Assembly: GCF_910594005.1 (NCBI RefSeq)
Contig: NC_057815.1
Span: forward strand, 68,090,052 to 68,154,051
Direction of reading: 5' to 3'
DNA length: 64,000 bases
Source of the DNA: Cervus elaphus
Lineage: Eukaryota; Chordata; Mammalia; Artiodactyla; Cervidae
A model generated the notes under the pieces. That model did no database searches, had not been told where the DNA came from, and worked only from the letters and a program-made list of their open reading frames with translations. The translations under genes were made by a program, and so were the position numbers. Positions 34,976 to 45,222 of this stretch are shown piece by piece; the stretch's first letter is position 1; the number at the start of each line of letters is the position of its first letter.

Positions 34976-36661
34976 TTTTTAAAAGCCAATCACTTGGTTA
35001 ATGATTAGTTATAGCTATGATAAGTGCCTTGAAAGAGCTACTGTTCCTTCTCTGCTCCACGTCCTACAGTATCTTTTGAGCATCAGATCTTAGATGATCG
35101 CTTAAGATTCCTACGTCATTACTTCTTCTTCTGCTCTTGTTTCAGGTTCTACTAAGTGATATCACTCTACCACATCACTAGAAAGAGCTGACTTTTCCAA
35201 TATTTTCTGCAGCATGCTGCTTGCCCAGGCTACTCATTACCCAGGGAAGGGCTCCCCTTTCATTTTCTGGGTTCAGCAACTCTGCTGATTTCTCTCCCTG
35301 CCAAGTTCTCTGGGTGCTCTCTCACTCATGTTTCAGTGATGGGAAGGACCCATGCCTTCAGAGGGACTGCCTTCTTCCTGATGGAGCCCAAGCTGACGGG
35401 GCATCTTCTCCTCCTTTAGGGTCTGTCAACATCCTTCCTCCTGGCTGCCACTGCCCAGCCAGTGTTGTATTTAGCTCTTTGATGCCAACAGTGCTGTGGG
35501 CTCCTCCAAATACCAGCTGAAAAGACACAAGGAGCTGTCATGAGAGCTAGAAAGGACCCAGAGAACTGAAAACTGTAGCTGCCCAAATACAAAAACCTCA
35601 TACCATAAGTTGTTCGTTAAATGTGTGCTGGGGTCAATTCAGGGACTGCTGGGGCAATTTTGGCTCATCCCTACTTCAGGATGAGCCTCTAATGAGCGGT
35701 CCAGGTAGTTTTATATTTACAACTCTATCACTGCTCTTTGAACTCTTTTGATGTCATCAAGCAATTTTCCTTGAAATTCTTAGGAACAATAGCTACTTTC
35801 TTTCTTTTCTGAAATAAATGCAAAACAGACTAGCTACAAACACCTCTCATGTCCTACAATCATAGAATGTCAGACTGAAACAAAAAGGTTTTTTAAATCT
35901 TCAATTCCAACACATCTTGCCCACCTGTTAAAAATGCACTAGTTTGCTCTGAGATGGATTTGGATTGTACAGCCTGGCTTCTAGATTTGGACGTGGGGAC
36001 TGGCAACTGCATTGTCTCAAATGAGCACGGGAGGGACAGCTGTCCTGTGTGTGTGCTCCTGGAAAGAGAATCTCAGAGGTCACACCAAGGACCTGGCAAG
36101 AGACTGACCTGATTGTCTCCACGTTAAAGCATTCACTCTCAGTTAACCAGAACCTTGGTCCAACAAGTATGGTCACCAGGTTTTTTTCACACCTGAAGGA
36201 ATGTAGATTGCACTGCCCTGGACATTTCTGCTCTCAGAGAAGCAATTATGGCTGCTGGCCCTGGGTGAGGCAGAGCAGGGGACTGGAGGGGCAGAAAGGC
36301 AGGGAGCCGAAGCCAGCATGGCCCTAAGGGAGCCATCAGATCAAGTTCCCTTCCCCCTTGCAGATGGAGAGAGGGATGCTGAGACCCCCAAAGGAGAGGT
36401 GGCACGCGGTTTTTCACATCAACTGGTGCTGGACTGTCCAACAGGCAGACTAGGCATATGCTGGGTCACCAGCCAAGCAGGGGCACCAAGAATACTCTTG
36501 GAAAGAATTTGACATTTAATCTTTCAAAGCACAGTTCAGCTGGTGATCTTAGGAAATATCTAGAGTTAGCTGGACTTTCTTACACTATTTTACACATTAG
36601 GTTCTCATTTTGTTTTGGACTGTGCACCACATCTGAGGGATGCAGTCCTGTGCTTAGGGTC

Positions 36662-36876
36662 TTTTGTTGCTGTTCTTAATCGCTTAGTCGTGTCCGACTC
36701 TTTGTGATCACGTGGTCTGTAGCCCTCCCAGCTCCTCCATTTGTGGGGTTTCCCAGGCAAGAATACTGGAGTGGCTTGCCATTTCCTTCTCTAGGAGATC
36801 TTGCTGATCCAGGAATCAAACCTGCATCTCCTGCATTGCGGGCGAATTCTTTACTGCTGAGCCACCAGGACCTAAT
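36662..36876 (-). repeat. Bov-tA SINE
   Basis: Minus-oriented: 'cgcttagtcgtgtccgactc' and 'gcaagaatactggagtggc', ending 'actgctgagccaccagga'. Absent from the corresponding place in unit 1 (near 6310), so it inserted after the units separated. Confidence 0.88.
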
Positions 36877-37222
36877 AGGTACTATTTCCCAGGGCACAGA
36901 ACTTGCCCCAGCAGGTCCTCCCTGTTGGGATTGTCTAGGAGAATGTTACAGTGCAGGTGGGGACAGGGAAGGATAGAGAATCACCAAGGATCTAACCTGA
37001 TGCTTTGCTTCATGTGCATCATCTTCTCCCATCATCCAACCTTGCCAGGGAGTAGTTGTTCCCTTCAGCATATGGAACAAGACCCTTGTTTAAGGCAATG
37101 GTTGGTGAGGGGCAAGAGCACAGGTCATTCTGGAGCCAGCCTACTATAGAAGAACCCTGCCTTTAGCAACCAGAAGTCCTGGCTCCTGGACCAGCTCTGC
37201 CACTCACTTCTTGTGACTCTGG

Positions 37223-37760
37223 TGTATGGCTGTTAACAAAACCGACACCATCTTGGCCCCTTTCAGTGTCTCCCGTCCTTCCACTGACCCTAACCAAGAT
37301 TGTACTGTGCAGTAAACCACTTCTCTGTTATCAAGGGCTTTGTAGTTAACAAATATTGCTTAATAATTAAAAAAAAAAAACAAATGTTGCTTAATAATTA
37401 GGATCATGTGGCCTCTATGCTGTTAGTCCCCAAACAATGCTGGAAATCTTCCGTGATGTACTCCCGGCACTCACGAGACCAGTCATCCAGTCATTAATCT
37501 TGATTTAGGAATGCATATCCTGTCTCCAAGCACTTACCCCCATGCCCTAGATTAACTATAAAATTGTCCCAGTGGCCCCTCCATGGTGCATAGTGCAGCT
37601 ATGAATGCTTCCAGATTGTTGTCTACTTGATCCTGATGTTACCCTATAATAAAACCACCTTGTAAGTTACCCTATAATAAAAAGATCCATTGATCATATG
37701 GAGCTGCCTGCCTCGTTTTACAGTCTCAGAATGCCTTCTCAATTTGGCGGAAACTTTTCA
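37223..37760 (+). mobile_element. LTR-like insertion (candidate solo LTR of an endogenous retrovirus)
   Basis: A 538-bp segment, beginning TG (tgtatggctgttaac) and ending CA (cggaaacttttca), interrupts unit-3 sequence that is continuous in unit 1 ('gtgactctgg' then 'ttccct' near 6658-6674). It has two 'ccctataataaaa' blocks near 37641 and 37669, polyadenylation-signal-like, and a CTCGTTTTACAGTCTC stretch as in a U5 region. No internal viral genes are present. A target-site duplication was not found and the strand is inferred from the AATAAA blocks. Confidence 0.5.
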
Positions 37761-38009
37761 TTCCCTCCATCCTCCAGCACTTGGTTTTCTCATCTGTGTA
37801 GTGATGGGTTTAGGGGAAAAGAACTCCGAGGGGTTTCTAATCTGATGAACCCTTTTCCAAGTGTCTGCTCTGTGTCTGGCAGAGCACATTTCACATGGTC
37901 CATGACCCAAAGGGAGAGGGCGAGGGTGAGGGCTCTCCCAGCTAGTGAGCACCTGCTGCCAGCCAGGGGCTTTATCTTCAGCATGTCCTGAGGGCCTTAG
38001 TGGTCAAGT

Positions 38010-38135
38010 GTGTGCACTGTGAGTCAGAAAGGACCAGATTCCCATCCCAGCTCCTAACTGCAGCTCATTTCCTTCATCAGTGACCCCCTGGGGTTGCTGA
38101 GTCCTGCAGAGAGAATACTTAAGCAATGCTACACA
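38010..38135 (+). repeat. MIR SINE remnant
   Basis: 'gtgtgcactgtgagtcagaa', 'cagctcctaactgcagctc' and 'tccttcatcagtgacccc'. It is the counterpart of the MIR at 6868. Confidence 0.6.
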
Positions 38136-38704
38136 AGAACCTGGAACAACTATAAACCCCAAGCAGGCTAGTGTCTCCAATGTTACTGCTGCCATCAGCC
38201 TTGCTTTTCCATGGAAGGCCTTGACCAGGACAGTTTGAATCCCACCTCTGAGCACATAGAGCTGACAGGGTATGTGGTCCAAGGTCCCACAGCCCACATA
38301 CACACAGCAGACCTGGCTCCTGGGTGCCTGCCTGTTGTGCATATCCAACTAGTCTTCCTGATCCCTGGTCCCAGTTCTAGCCCCCCTTCCCACATCCTTG
38401 CCCTGTCTCCACACTCTGGTCTTTGCTGAGCTCTGGCACATCACCCTCAGCTAACTCACCTGCCAAGTCCTGTCTACCTTGATGCCTCTCGTGGTGTCCC
38501 CTATGTGTCTTCCAACCTGGCTGGCAGAGAAGAGCCTGGTAGCAGATGGGCTGTGGCTAATTAAACCCCTAACCCTCCCTTTCAGCCAGGCCTGCTGGAG
38601 TACTCTCCCTCGAGGCAGGGATTGAATCCCTACTCACCCAGGATTGACTTCTTGGCCCCTCCTAGAGTTTATGTTGGGATGGGATTTACCTCTGAGATTT
38701 GCCG

Positions 38705-38900
38705 ATAGTGAGAACAACATTGTTAATAGCCCTCATGGGTTCCAGAACTTTACAACCAATGGGGCAGCTTTTACTGACATTATTCCATTTGGTCCCCAGA
38801 ACAGCCAAGGGAGACAGGCAGGTCAAGACGAGGAAATTGAGGTCCAGAGAAGTGAAATGACTTATTGATGCTTATGCTAATGTTTAATATTAAAGCTACA
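38705..38900 (-). repeat. MIR SINE
   Basis: Antisense MIR: 'tggtccccagaacagccaag', 'aggaaattgaggtccagaga' and 'agctacatggcagatccag'. Confidence 0.7.
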
Positions 38901-39007
38901 TGGCAGATCCAGAACTTCATCCCCAGGACCGTACTCTGCATATGGGTCAGGGCAGAGGGTCTAAAAAGGGTCCTGGGTTTGAATACCAGTTCTAATATAT
39001 TTTAGCT

Positions 39008-39268
39008 ATGGTTGGGAAGATCCCCTAGAGAGGGGACAGGCTCCCCACTCCAGTATTCTTGGACTTCCCTGGGGGCTCAGACAGTAAAAATCTGCCAGCA
39101 ATGTGGGAGACCTGGGTTCAATCCTTGGGTTGGGAAGATCCCCTGGAAGAGGGCATGGCAACCCACCCCAGAATTCCTGCCTGGAGAATCCCCATGTATG
39201 GAGGAGCCTGAAGGGCTAATCCATGGGGTCGCAAAGAGTCAGAAACAACTGAGTGACTAATCACAGCA
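39008..39268 (+). repeat. Dimeric Bov-tA SINE, first monomer truncated
   Basis: A 3' monomer remnant at 39008-39060 ('ggttgggaagatcccctaga') followed by a full monomer starting 'gacttccctgggggctcaga'. The tail is 'caactgagtgactaatcaca'. Confidence 0.83.
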
Positions 39269-39269
39269 T

Positions 39270-39380
39270 GTCACTTAAGCAAGTTACTTTAACTCTGAGT
39301 CTGAGTTTCTCCATCTATAAAATGGAACATAACAATATTACCCATCTCATAGAGTTGTTGAGAGAATTTAATGAGATAAC
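39270..39380 (+). repeat. MIR SINE, 5' part (interrupted by BovB)
   Basis: 'gcaagttactttaactctga', 'tctccatctataaaatggaa' and 'gagttgttgagagaatttaa'. Its continuation follows the BovB at 41458. Confidence 0.7.
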
Positions 39381-41457
39381 TTAAATTGAAGAAAGTAGGG
39401 AAAACCACTAGACCATTCAGGTATGACCTAAATCAAATCCTTTATGGTTATACCATGGAAGTAAGGAATAGATCTGATAGACAGAATGCCTGATAAACTA
39501 TGGACAAAGGTTCGTGACATTGTATAGGAGACAGGGATCAAGACCATCCCCAAGGAAAAGAAATGCAAAAAAGCAAAATGGCTGTCTAAGGAGACCTTAC
39601 AAATAGCTGTGAAAAGAAGAGAAGCAAAAGCAAAGGAGAAAAGGAAAGATAAACCCATTTGAATGCAGAGTTCCAAACAATAGCAAGGAGAGATAAGAAA
39701 GCCTTCCTCACTGATCAGTGCAAAGAAATAGAGGAAAACAATAGAATGGGAAAGACTACAGATCTCTTCAAGAAAATTAGAGATACCAAGGGAATATTTC
39801 ATGCAAAGATGGGCGGGATAAAGATCAGAAATGGTATGGATCTAACAGAAGCAGAAGATATTCAGAAGAGCTGGCAAGAATACACAGAAGAACTATACAA
39901 AAAAGATCTTCATGACCCAGATAATCATGATGGTGTGATCACTCACCTAGAGCCAGACATCCTGGAATGCAAAGTCAAGTGGGCCTTAGGAAGCATCACT
40001 ATGAACAAAGCTAGTGCAGGTGATGGAATTCCACTTGAGCTGTTTCAAATCCTAAAAGATGATGCTGTGAAAGTGCTGCACTCAATAAGCCAGCAAATTT
40101 GGAAAACTCATCAGTGGCCACAGGACTGGAAAAGGTCGGTTTTCATTCCAATCCCAAAGAAAAGCAATGCCAATGAATGCTCAAACTACTGCACAACTGC
40201 ACTCATCTCACACGCTAGTAAAGTAATGCTCAAAATTCTCCAAGCCAGGCTTCAACAATATGTGAACCATGAACTTTCAGATGTTCAAGTTGGTTTTAGA
40301 AAAGGCAGAAGAACCAGAGATTAAATTGCCAACATTTGTTGGATCATGGAAAAAGCAAGAGAGTTCCAGAAAAACACCTATTTCTGCTTTATTGACTATG
40401 CCAAGGCCTTTGACTGTGTGGATCATCACAAACTGTGGAAAATTCTGAAAGAGATGGGATTACCAGACCACCTGACCTGCCTCTTGAGAAATCTGTATGC
40501 AGGTCAGGAAGCAACAGTTAGAACTGGACATGGAACAACAGACTGGTTCCAAATAGGAAAAGGAATATGTCAAGGCTGTATATCGTCACCCTGCTTATTT
40601 AACTTATATGCAGAGTACATCATGAGAAACCTGGGTTGGATGAAGCACAAGCTGGAATCAAGATTGCCAGGAGAAATATCAATAACCTCAGATATACAGA
40701 TGACACCACCCTTATGGCAGAAAGTGAAGAAGAACTAAAGAGCCTCTTGATGAAAGTGAAAGAGGAGAGTGAAAAAGTTGGCTTAAAGCTCAACATTCAG
40801 AAAACTAAGAATAGGGCATCTGGTCCCATCACTTCATGGCAAATAGATGGGGAAACAGTAGAAACAGTGGCTGACTTTATTTTCTTGGGCTCCAAAATCA
40901 CTGCAGATGGTGACTGCGGCCATGAAATTAAAAGACACTTACTCCTTGGAAGAAAAGGTACGACCAAGCTAGACAGCATATTAAAAAGCAGAGACATACT
41001 TTGTCAACAAAGGTCTATCTAGTCAAGGCTATGGTCTTTCCAGTAGTCATGTATGGATGTGAGAGTTGGACTATAAAGAAAGCTGAGTGATGAAGAATTG
41101 ATGCTTTTGAACTGTGGTGTTGGAGAAGACTCCTTGAAGTCCATTGGACTGCAAGGAGATCCAACCAGTCCATCCTAAAAGAAAACAGTCTTGAATATTC
41201 ATTGGAAGGACTGATGTTGAAGCTTAAACTCCAATACTTTGGTCACCTGATGCGAAGAACTGACTCATTTGAAAAGACTGATGCTGGGAAAGATTGAAGG
41301 TGGGAAAAGAAAAGGATGAGGTGGTTGGATGGCATTATCGACTCAATGGACATGAGTTTGAGTAAACTCCTGGAGTTGGTGATGGGCAGGGAGGCCTGGC
41401 ATGCTGTGGTTCATGGGGTCGCAGAGTCAGACATGACTGAGCGACTGAACTGAACTG
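39381..41457 (+). mobile_element. BovB (RTE) LINE, 5'-truncated, 2.1 kb, decayed
   Basis: BovB retrotransposon in plus orientation, flanked by an exact 11-bp duplication aatgagataac (39370-39380 and 41458-41468) inside a MIR. It encodes most of the reverse transcriptase in pieces: 39659-40324 open, a TAA at 40322-40324, then 40346-40738 in the same frame with YAKAFDCVDH, then a shift of frame to 40636-41022. The catalytic box there reads YTDD, where family members carry YADD. The endonuclease domain is missing. The tail ends in 'ctgaactgaactga'. RTE elements of this kind supply the reverse transcriptase thought to mobilise Bov-tA SINEs. This copy is inactive. Confidence 0.95.
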
Positions 41458-41468
41458 AATGAGATAAC

Positions 41469-42002
41469 AGACATAGGGTATTTGGAGTGAAACACAATTA
41501 TGGAAAATTACTCCAAGAGTTTTGTTTGCATTTTCTAGCAATACCCAGGGAAGAGGCTGCCTGCATACATTCAGTTTCCCAGGGGAATAGTGATGTTCTT
41601 CTCCTGCAGGGAAAGATGCACTTTTCATGGGCTCTTAGGGTCTCTAGATGCCTAACAGCTGGCTTTATAGATACTGTACTTCTATAGGATGTCAATAGCT
41701 GGCATCCAAGCTTTGACTGCTTAGTACCCAGTAGTTGGTTTGTTCTACTTATAAAGTTGCTCTCTTATTCCCTTTCCCCCCAAAGGGAAAGCACTGAGGG
41801 TCAGGGTCACCATGCCGCTATCTTAGGGTATATGTGTGTGAGTTGTTAGCAGCCAGCACTCAGCTGCTAGAGGACAGACCACTGTCTACTCCAGTCTATC
41901 CCTTGAACCTCTCAGATGCATTCACTTTTTAAAAAGTTTTTCTAACATGGACCATTGTAAAAGTCTTCACTGAGTTTGTTATAATATTGTTTCCTTTTGT
42001 TT
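41469..42002. other. Unassigned intergenic DNA
   Basis: No gene or firm repeat is recognised after the MIR/BovB nest. Confidence 0.4.
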
Positions 42003-42115
42003 TGTTTTTTTGCCTGTGAGGCATGTGGGATTTTAGTCTCCCCTACCAGGGATTGAACCTACATCCTCTGCACTAGAAGGCAAAGTCTTGGCAACTAGAC
42101 CACAGGAAAGTCCTA
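42003..42115 (-). repeat. CHR-type SINE, short form
   Basis: 'gaggcatgtgggattttag', 'ctaccagggattgaacctac' and 'gcaactagaccacaggaaag', minus orientation. Confidence 0.82.
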
Positions 42116-43359
42116 GATTCATTCATTTTTCATAGGTTCACTCCATTTGGACATAGGGTTTCCAGAATTCTGACTGGTCACATTTTCAAGGGAAATTTCC
42201 AAGAAAAAGATTAGTTGAATTAACAACTGCCCCTGCGGCTGCAGTCAGTCCCAAGGCTGCAAGCAATCCTCCTCTTCTCCCTCCTCTTTCACCCATTCTA
42301 GCTCCCCTTCCCCTTTTCCTTCACATTCAATCATTTCAGTGGATCTAGATGGAGTCCCTTCTAGCATGATCCAGATCCTCGTCCATGTCAGTTCTGAACC
42401 CCTGGTTGCTATGCCTCATCATGCTATGGTTGTTTTCATGGTCCACTAAGAGTTAGAGTTGGCAGAAATAAGAAATGCTTACTTGCCTGAGTGCCAACCT
42501 CCCAGTCCCCATTGTGGAAGAGCAGTTTTCTTTCCTCCTGAAGATCATGGTAAATTGCCCTTGTAAACACGGTAACTCCTCTTTGTGACTGCTGGTCTAC
42601 TCTCACAGTGAGCTTAAAATGACCAGGCAGAAGGTGTAGCTTTACATTTAGTGAGATTTATTGTGTCTCCAGTTGAATCAGGACTGCTTAATCCACAGAA
42701 GCCAGAGTCATCAGGACTGGAAACACAAATTTCCCCAGTTGGGTCACTGATGAGTGGAGCCACTCTAACTTCCACCCACCAGTTCTTGGCAGGAAGCATC
42801 CCTTTTTAATGGACATCCAAGCTGAAAACGGATCCATTCCGTTGGACAAGAACACAGACCCTGTGACCACTCCTTGACTGGAGAAGCTAGTGGTTTCCTT
42901 ATGCAATCTTCTCAAGCCTCTCACCCAACTGTACTGCTGACTCATGAATATTTGCTAACAAACAAGTGATATCAATGCCCAAAATAGAAGAACTTACAGG
43001 AAAATGTTAACATTGAATCAAATGCTAACTTCTTGGCTCCTTCAGTCCCCTCCCCTGTTGCTTCTCTCTGTCATATTGCCTTATACTACTTCTATGGGTC
43101 TGACTCTCCAGTTAAATGATAAATACCATGGGAGCAGCAAATAGGTCTGGTTTATTTCTGTCTCCTGCAGATCAAGTAAAGATTTTTAATATGAATCACT
43201 GGATGATCAAATTTTATTCATCATGTTAATGACTGGGGGAAATTGTGAAAATCAATTATTCTGTGGCACCAGTGGGAAGACTTCTTGATCCATTGTTTGA
43301 GGACCAGGTTTTAGGTGTCTGATCAACCAAATGAAGTCAATTTGGGTTGCTATAATTCA
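42116..43359. other. 3' flank of copy 4, no recognised gene
   Basis: No known gene. On the minus strand 42688-42945 is open for 85 codons with a protein-like composition (tryptophan and glycine clustered), overlapped by a 61-codon frame at 42614-42799. I do not recognise it. An L2 remnant ('tcctgcagatcaagtaaag', plus strand) lies at about 43060-43215. Confidence 0.35.
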
Positions 43360-43432
43360 TTTAAAAACATTTATTGTGTTTATTCTGTACTGGGCACTGT
43401 CATTTGTGTCCAGGGAGCTGAATTAGTTGTAA
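43360..43432 (-). repeat. L2 remnant in receptor 3' flank
   Basis: 'tttattctgtactgggcact' is L2 antisense. It is the same sequence that carries the Bov-tA insertion at 13578 in the 3' flank of copy 2. A minus-strand AATAAA at 43375-43370 could serve as a polyadenylation signal about 60 bp past the stop of copy 4. Confidence 0.5.
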
Positions 43433-44401
43433 CTAAGGATCAAGGGCCCTAGAATTCCCTAGATTCTGGGGACATGCTATTTTGGTGATGGCTGCTTTGA
43501 CATCCTTGTTCCTCAGCGTGTAGATGAGAGGGTTGAGGACAGGTGTGAGAATAGCAAACACCACGTTGCCCACTATGTGGAAGTCAAGGGGCAGTTCAGC
43601 CCTGTAGGCCACATAGGCTATGGCAATGGATGAGTAGTAAGTGCCAACCACCAGGAGGTGGGAGCTGCAAGTGGAGAAGGCTTTGGAGCGTCCTTCTCGG
43701 GAGCTGATGCGAAGCACTGAGGCCAGAATGTGGGCATAGGAGAGAAGCACCAGGAGAAGGGGCAGGAAGGACACCACCATGGCGATGCAGAAGCCCATGA
43801 AGGTCTGGGGTGTGGTGTCAGAGCAGGAGGCTTGGACCACAGCAAAGTGGTCACAGAAGCAGTGGTAGATGTGAGCAATGTTTTCAAAAGTCATGTGGGA
43901 GGTCTGCACCACTGCTGGGATGGGCAGAAGGAGGGCAGTGAGCCAGGCACTGGCTGCCAGGGCAGCATTGGTCTATGGGGTCATGAGTACAGGGTAGTGC
44001 AGTGGGCGGCAGACAGCCACATAGCGGTCATAGGCCATGACCACCAGGATGAAGGCTTCAGAGCAGTTAAGGCCATGGAAAAGGCACATCTGCAGGAAGC
44101 AGGCAGAGAAGCTGAGGTAGTGGTCCCCAAACAGGAATAGGGACAGCATCTTGGGGATGGTGGTTGTAGTGGAGAGGATGTCCAGGGCTGAGAGGTTGAT
44201 CAGGAAGAAGTACATGGGCTTGTGAAGGCTGGGCTCTATCACTACGGCCACCAGGATCAGGGCATTTCCCACCAGGATGAGCAAGCAGATTAAGAGGAAA
44301 ATGACAAAGACAAGGAGGAAGAGGGATTCAGGCAGAGAGGGGATGCCCACCAAGTAGAAGACAGGTGAGGAGCCCTTTGATCCATTGCAGGTGGCTTCCG
44401 T
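43433..44401 (-). pseudogene. Olfactory receptor pseudogene, OR2AT4-like, copy 4
   Basis: Full-length receptor sequence with two disabling changes. The codon at the expected start (44401-44399) is ACG instead of ATG, and in the segment after PVLMTP the CAG found in the other copies is TAG (complement at 43974-43976), ending the frame after ICL2/before TM4. One N-terminal codon is also missing relative to the other copies. Both sides are otherwise open: 43973-44353 covers TM1-TM3 with MAYDRYVAVCRPLHYP, and 43433-43912 covers ECL2 to NPLIYTLRN. Decay is shallow, so loss was recent. It shares LQMCLFHGLNC with copy 3. Either a fixed pseudogene or a segregating allele is possible. Confidence 0.92.
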
Positions 44402-44954
44402 TGTGAGTTGATGCTGGATATCAGCAGACAGACACTGGAAATATCAATACATTCCTGTTAACCAGAACAAGCATGAAAATGCCAACTGAAACACGTATCT
44501 TTTTCCTTCCAACCATGGATTTCAATCCTAACAGTTTCTTTGTGTCTAGAATTTCATTGCACGACTAAGATGCCCAGGATGGTGAGTTGTCTAAGGAGCA
44601 CTGGTTGCAAAGCTGGTCCTGTCTGGTGGGGAAGAGAAATGAACATAAACCCCTGAAGGGCTGTCAAAGGACAGGTAGAACACACACCAAGAACTGGGGG
44701 CAGTGTGAGCAGCTCCAGGGATGCAGAGAGTCCCACACATGAAACAAGTTTCTTACAATCTGCATTATCCCATGTGGCAAAAGACTGGCTTGAAAATGAG
44801 CAAATTCCATATAACTAGAGGTATGCAAAGCTGGGGTCTTTTTGGCTAAAATGGTGCAGAGGAAGTTTAATATTTAGATGGGAGCTATATTAAAAACCTT
44901 TAAGCAACTGTCTGACCCTAGGTCCATTGGTTCTTTTTAAAAAGTAATATAACT

Positions 44955-45206
44955 TTACAATATTGTAGTGTTTTTTGCCATACATTGACATGAATCAGCC
45001 ATGGATTTACATGTATTCCCCATTCCGATCCCCCCTCCCACCTCCCTCTCCACCCGATTCCTCTGGGTCTTACCAGTACAATATTGTAAAGTAATTAGCC
45101 TCCAACTAATAAAAATAAATGAAAATAAATAAATAAATAAATAAACATACCTTTTAACACACACACAAAAAAAAATAAATAAAGAGAATGTGAACTGGGG
45201 GGGAAA
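44955..45206 (+). mobile_element. Twin-primed (5'-inverted) mini L1 with extra tail sequence
   Basis: An L1 3'-end piece in minus orientation (44955 to about 45077) joins head to head with the plus-oriented terminal piece 'gtaaagtaattagcctccaa' at about 45085-45104, then an aaataaat tail. Both arms contain 'acaatattgtaaagt' or its complement at the joint. A second segment of about 55 bp and a further A-run follow. The whole is bounded by an exact 16-bp duplication aaaaagtaatataact (44939-44954 and 45207-45222). The site reads TTTTT/AAAAA, the L1 endonuclease preference. Confidence 0.88.
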
Positions 45207-45222
45207 AAAAAGTAATATAACT

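Larger units (their letters stand above)
34500..39007. other. Upstream spacer of copy 3, member of the shared duplicated unit
   Basis: Shares an ordered set of landmarks with unit 1: 'ggtcaccaggtttttttcac' at 36172, 'gtgaggcagagcagggg' at 36264, 'agcaggtcctccctgttggg' at 36910 and 'tggttttctcatctgtgtag' at 37781. The order is conserved. Unit-specific insertions (CHR SINE, Bov-tA, LTR-like element) are listed separately. No exon is recognised. Confidence 0.65.
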
